A stretch of 64,000 nt of DNA from Foetidibacter luteolus (GTDB lineage Bacteria; Bacteroidota; Bacteroidia; Chitinophagales; Chitinophagaceae), in contig NZ_VVIP01000035.1 in NCBI RefSeq assembly GCF_009650435.1, positions 62,001 through 126,000 of the forward strand, in the 5' to 3' direction. Positions within the stretch are counted from its first letter, which is position 1; each line of letters starts with the position of its first letter. Under the pieces are notes generated by a model. That model searched no databases, was not told where the DNA came from, and saw nothing but the letters and a program-made list of their open reading frames with translations. Positions 62,323 to 64,000 of the stretch are shown here, one piece after another. Position numbers and translations under genes: made by a program.

Positions 62323-63726
62323 TCATTTTTGAAAAGGTTGGTAATTTCTGCCGGCATCTTCTACAACCAGCACCCAATCATTCTCAGGGCCGGATGAAGG
62401 TGGCGTAAGCTGTATTTTTCCTTCATTCTTTTTAATACCAGCTTCTGTTACCGATGCATCCCTTGGGTTAAACCACCACAGCTTTATTTCACTGGCTTTT
62501 ATGATTGCCGTATTGGCAATAATGGGTTTGCCCACAGGCAGGTAAATCATGGCATAACCATCGCCATCTGCCCTGAATGCTTCTGCATGCTCCCCTTTTA
62601 CACCCTGGCCCTGTAATAGCATAGCCGTATCTGGCACCCTGCTGTTAAAAGGCCTGCTTTCTATCAACTTGCGCAGGTAGCCCGCCTGCCAGGCGCCGGG
62701 CCTGTCCAGCGCATTTATCCAGCCGCGGTCAGGATAGTTTATCGCCGCTTCTTTTGCATTCATAAACTGCCAGATAGAATGATGGCCGTAGGTAACGCCG
62801 CATGCACCGGCAAATACTGAACGGTACAGTTGTTTGCGCACATCATAATCCCTGAAGTAGCCATTGTCAACATTCCATTTGGGCCAGGGGCTAACCGGGT
62901 GGTCTTCATAGTTCGGTTCTGCATCAAGCGTAGGTTTTACAGGGCTGTAAGAAAGGTCTCTCCTAACCAGGTTCCAGCAATCTACATCATGCCCGCCACC
63001 GTGGCCAGACTGGAACATGTTTACATCCAGCCAGGGCTCATTATGTATCCATTGAGATGTTGAGTTATTACCGCCAGAAGGATGGTAGGTGATAATACAT
63101 TGGCGATTTGTTGCCTCAATAATTCCCTTTGCCATGGCCCGCCATACAGGCCGCCAGTCGTTGCTGTCCTGCATAGCTGGCCGGTCGCCGCCAAGTATCC
63201 AGATAATGTTTGGATAAGCCTTGTAACGGTTACCTATCCAGCGGCCATACGTGTAAGCATTTACACTGTCAAAAACCACAGGGCCTTCACCCCATAAGCG
63301 GGTTACCTTATCGCCCCAGGTAGGCAGCAGGCCCACAAAAAGTTTACGCTGCAAAGCCATGGCAATGGCACTGTCAACAATTTTAAAATAAGCTTCATTT
63401 GGCTTTGCCGGGTCATTGTTATAAAACGGCACCTGGCCATACTGGTTAGGTTTACGCAGCCCATCCATTTCAGCCAACACTACTGCCTGTATTACATTCA
63501 TACCTTTGGCCGCACGGTTATCCAGGTACATTTTTATTTCGTCCAGTGTAAGGCGGTGAAACAGTTCCCAACCCGTATCGCCCAGCCAGAAAAAAGGGGT
63601 ACCATTTTCATATTGCAGGTAATGGCCGCCCGGCGCAACTTTCAATCGCCCATGCTGCCAGTTGTTTTGTGCATGTAACAGGCTGCAGGCAAGTAAAAAA
63701 ATAAATGGCAGTAGTAATCGTTGCAT
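62323..63726 (-). CDS. GH140/DUF4038-type glycoside hydrolase
   Basis: A 467-residue exported protein: signal [20 protein letters not shown], then an apiosidase-like (DUF4038) TIM barrel with [20 protein letters not shown] (about 38-57), [28 protein letters not shown], and a catalytic-type EPNYEDHP segment; the C-terminal Ig-like/collagen-binding domain follows ([25 protein letters not shown]). GH140 members remove apiose or related sugars from plant cell wall rhamnogalacturonan II. No partner enzymes are in view. The ATG at 63726 gives the signal peptide; the frame extends 36 codons further up. Confidence 0.85.
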   Translation of the reverse strand: MQRLLLPFIFLLACSLLHAQNNWQHGRLKVAPGGHYLQYENGTPFFWLGDTGWELFHRLTLDEIKMYLDNRAAKGMNVIQAVVLAEMDGLRKPNQYGQVPFYNNDPAKPNEAYFKIVDSAIAMALQRKLFVGLLPTWGDKVTRLWGEGPVVFDSVNAYTYGRWIGNRYKAYPNIIWILGGDRPAMQDSNDWRPVWRAMAKGIIEATNRQCIITYHPSGGNNSTSQWIHNEPWLDVNMFQSGHGGGHDVDCWNLVRRDLSYSPVKPTLDAEPNYEDHPVSPWPKWNVDNGYFRDYDVRKQLYRSVFAGACGVTYGHHSIWQFMNAKEAAINYPDRGWINALDRPGAWQAGYLRKLIESRPFNSRVPDTAMLLQGQGVKGEHAEAFRADGDGYAMIYLPVGKPIIANTAIIKASEIKLWWFNPRDASVTEAGIKKNEGKIQLTPPSSGPENDWVLVVEDAGRNYQPFQK

Positions 63727-63854
63727 AGGTGTTTTTGGGTTAAGGTAAGCAATAATCGCTTTTGCCGATGGTATTTGAAAATAGTATTCAAAACGGTGAA
63801 CGGTGAATGGTAAGTGGTGAGTGGGGTGTTGCATTATACGTCTAACATTTTACA

Positions 63855-64000
63855 TTAAAAAAGTACTTCATCGTACATCCCACTTATAACATCGTACGTA
63901 TTCAAGTACTTCGTACTTCTCTCTTCGTACTTGTTTAAATCGTACATCCCACATCAAACATCTAACATAAAAAAGTACTTCTTAAATCGTACTTGCTTTG
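63855..64000. repeat. TACTTCGTACTT repeat block at right edge
   Basis: Repeats of AAGTACTTCGTACTT, TCGTACATCCCACAT and similar, at least eight TCGTAC units to the window edge. Same family at 10083-10117 and 35970-35987. The block probably continues past the end. Confidence 0.75.

Noticed and set aside
1..64000. tRNA or rRNA genes
   Set aside because: No acceptor/T-arm pattern such as GGTTCGAATCC with matching stem was seen in the intergenic regions I read; a covariance search was not possible here.

Overview
The window looks like a chromosomal segment of a Bacteroidota bacterium, most likely family Chitinophagaceae (moderate GC). The grounds are an alternative complex III plus caa3-type oxidase operon in the order typical of the phylum, a SusC/SusD pair, DUF4836, DUF5777, ORF6N and DUF3109 proteins, MetH split into two polypeptides, and promoter boxes of the TAnnTTTG type. 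I saw no rRNA, tRNA, CRISPR array, prophage or complete insertion sequence. The genus cannot be told from sequence alone.

Layout. 1-10 kb (minus strand): a truncated Crp/Fnr regulator, a 58-aa protein paired with a GNAT-like protein, a DUF2891 protein, an EEP-fold nuclease/phosphatase, a polysaccharide-deacetylase-like protein preceded by a 72-bp tandem array of TCGACAT palindromes, LutB, a DUF3109 cysteine-rich protein and a PcrA/UvrD helicase. 10-13 kb: a YciI-like protein, an exported hypothetical, and an antitoxin/PIN-toxin pair whose toxin has an in-frame stop. 13-24 kb: a large GH63-like glucosidase, an FtsX-type permease with its ATPase, a DUF4836 lipoprotein, a GH3/serine-hydrolase fusion and a LysE exporter. 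24-29 kb: MtgA, RecR and a four-gene exported cluster (OB-fold, cytochrome c, YceI, DUF5777). 29.7-34 kb: MetH in two genes with a frameshifted ORF6N gene between them, then BatD on the other strand.

36-53.7 kb is one 17.5-kb minus-strand respiratory block: ActA-B-C-D-E-F (quinol to cytochrome c or oxidase), CoxB, CtaD, heme farnesyltransferase, two CoxIII-type subunits, CoxIV, SCO (copper delivery), DUF420 and a small zinc-ribbon protein. Together these form and assemble a quinol-to-oxygen chain. Hairpin terminators after CtaD and after CoxIV, and repeats inserted in five gaps, probably divide it into several transcription units. 53.9-64 kb: a small membrane protein, an isolated SusC/SusD pair with two LacI-like operators upstream, PurN, an orphan NarL-type response regulator, an ISAzo13-type transposase remnant and a GH140/DUF4038-type glycosidase.

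The most unusual content is intergenic. At least four families of dispersed, hairpin-forming repeats sit between genes: R1, about 105 bp, eight copies; R2, about 200 bp, MITE-like; R3, about 55 bp, once nested in a 160-bp inverted-repeat structure; and a TACTTCGTACTT family. There are also several isolated perfect palindromes that look like operators. I did not find a convincing new defence or biosynthetic system; the best candidates for undescribed biology are the R1 element, the TCGACAT array and the GNAT/58-aa pair.
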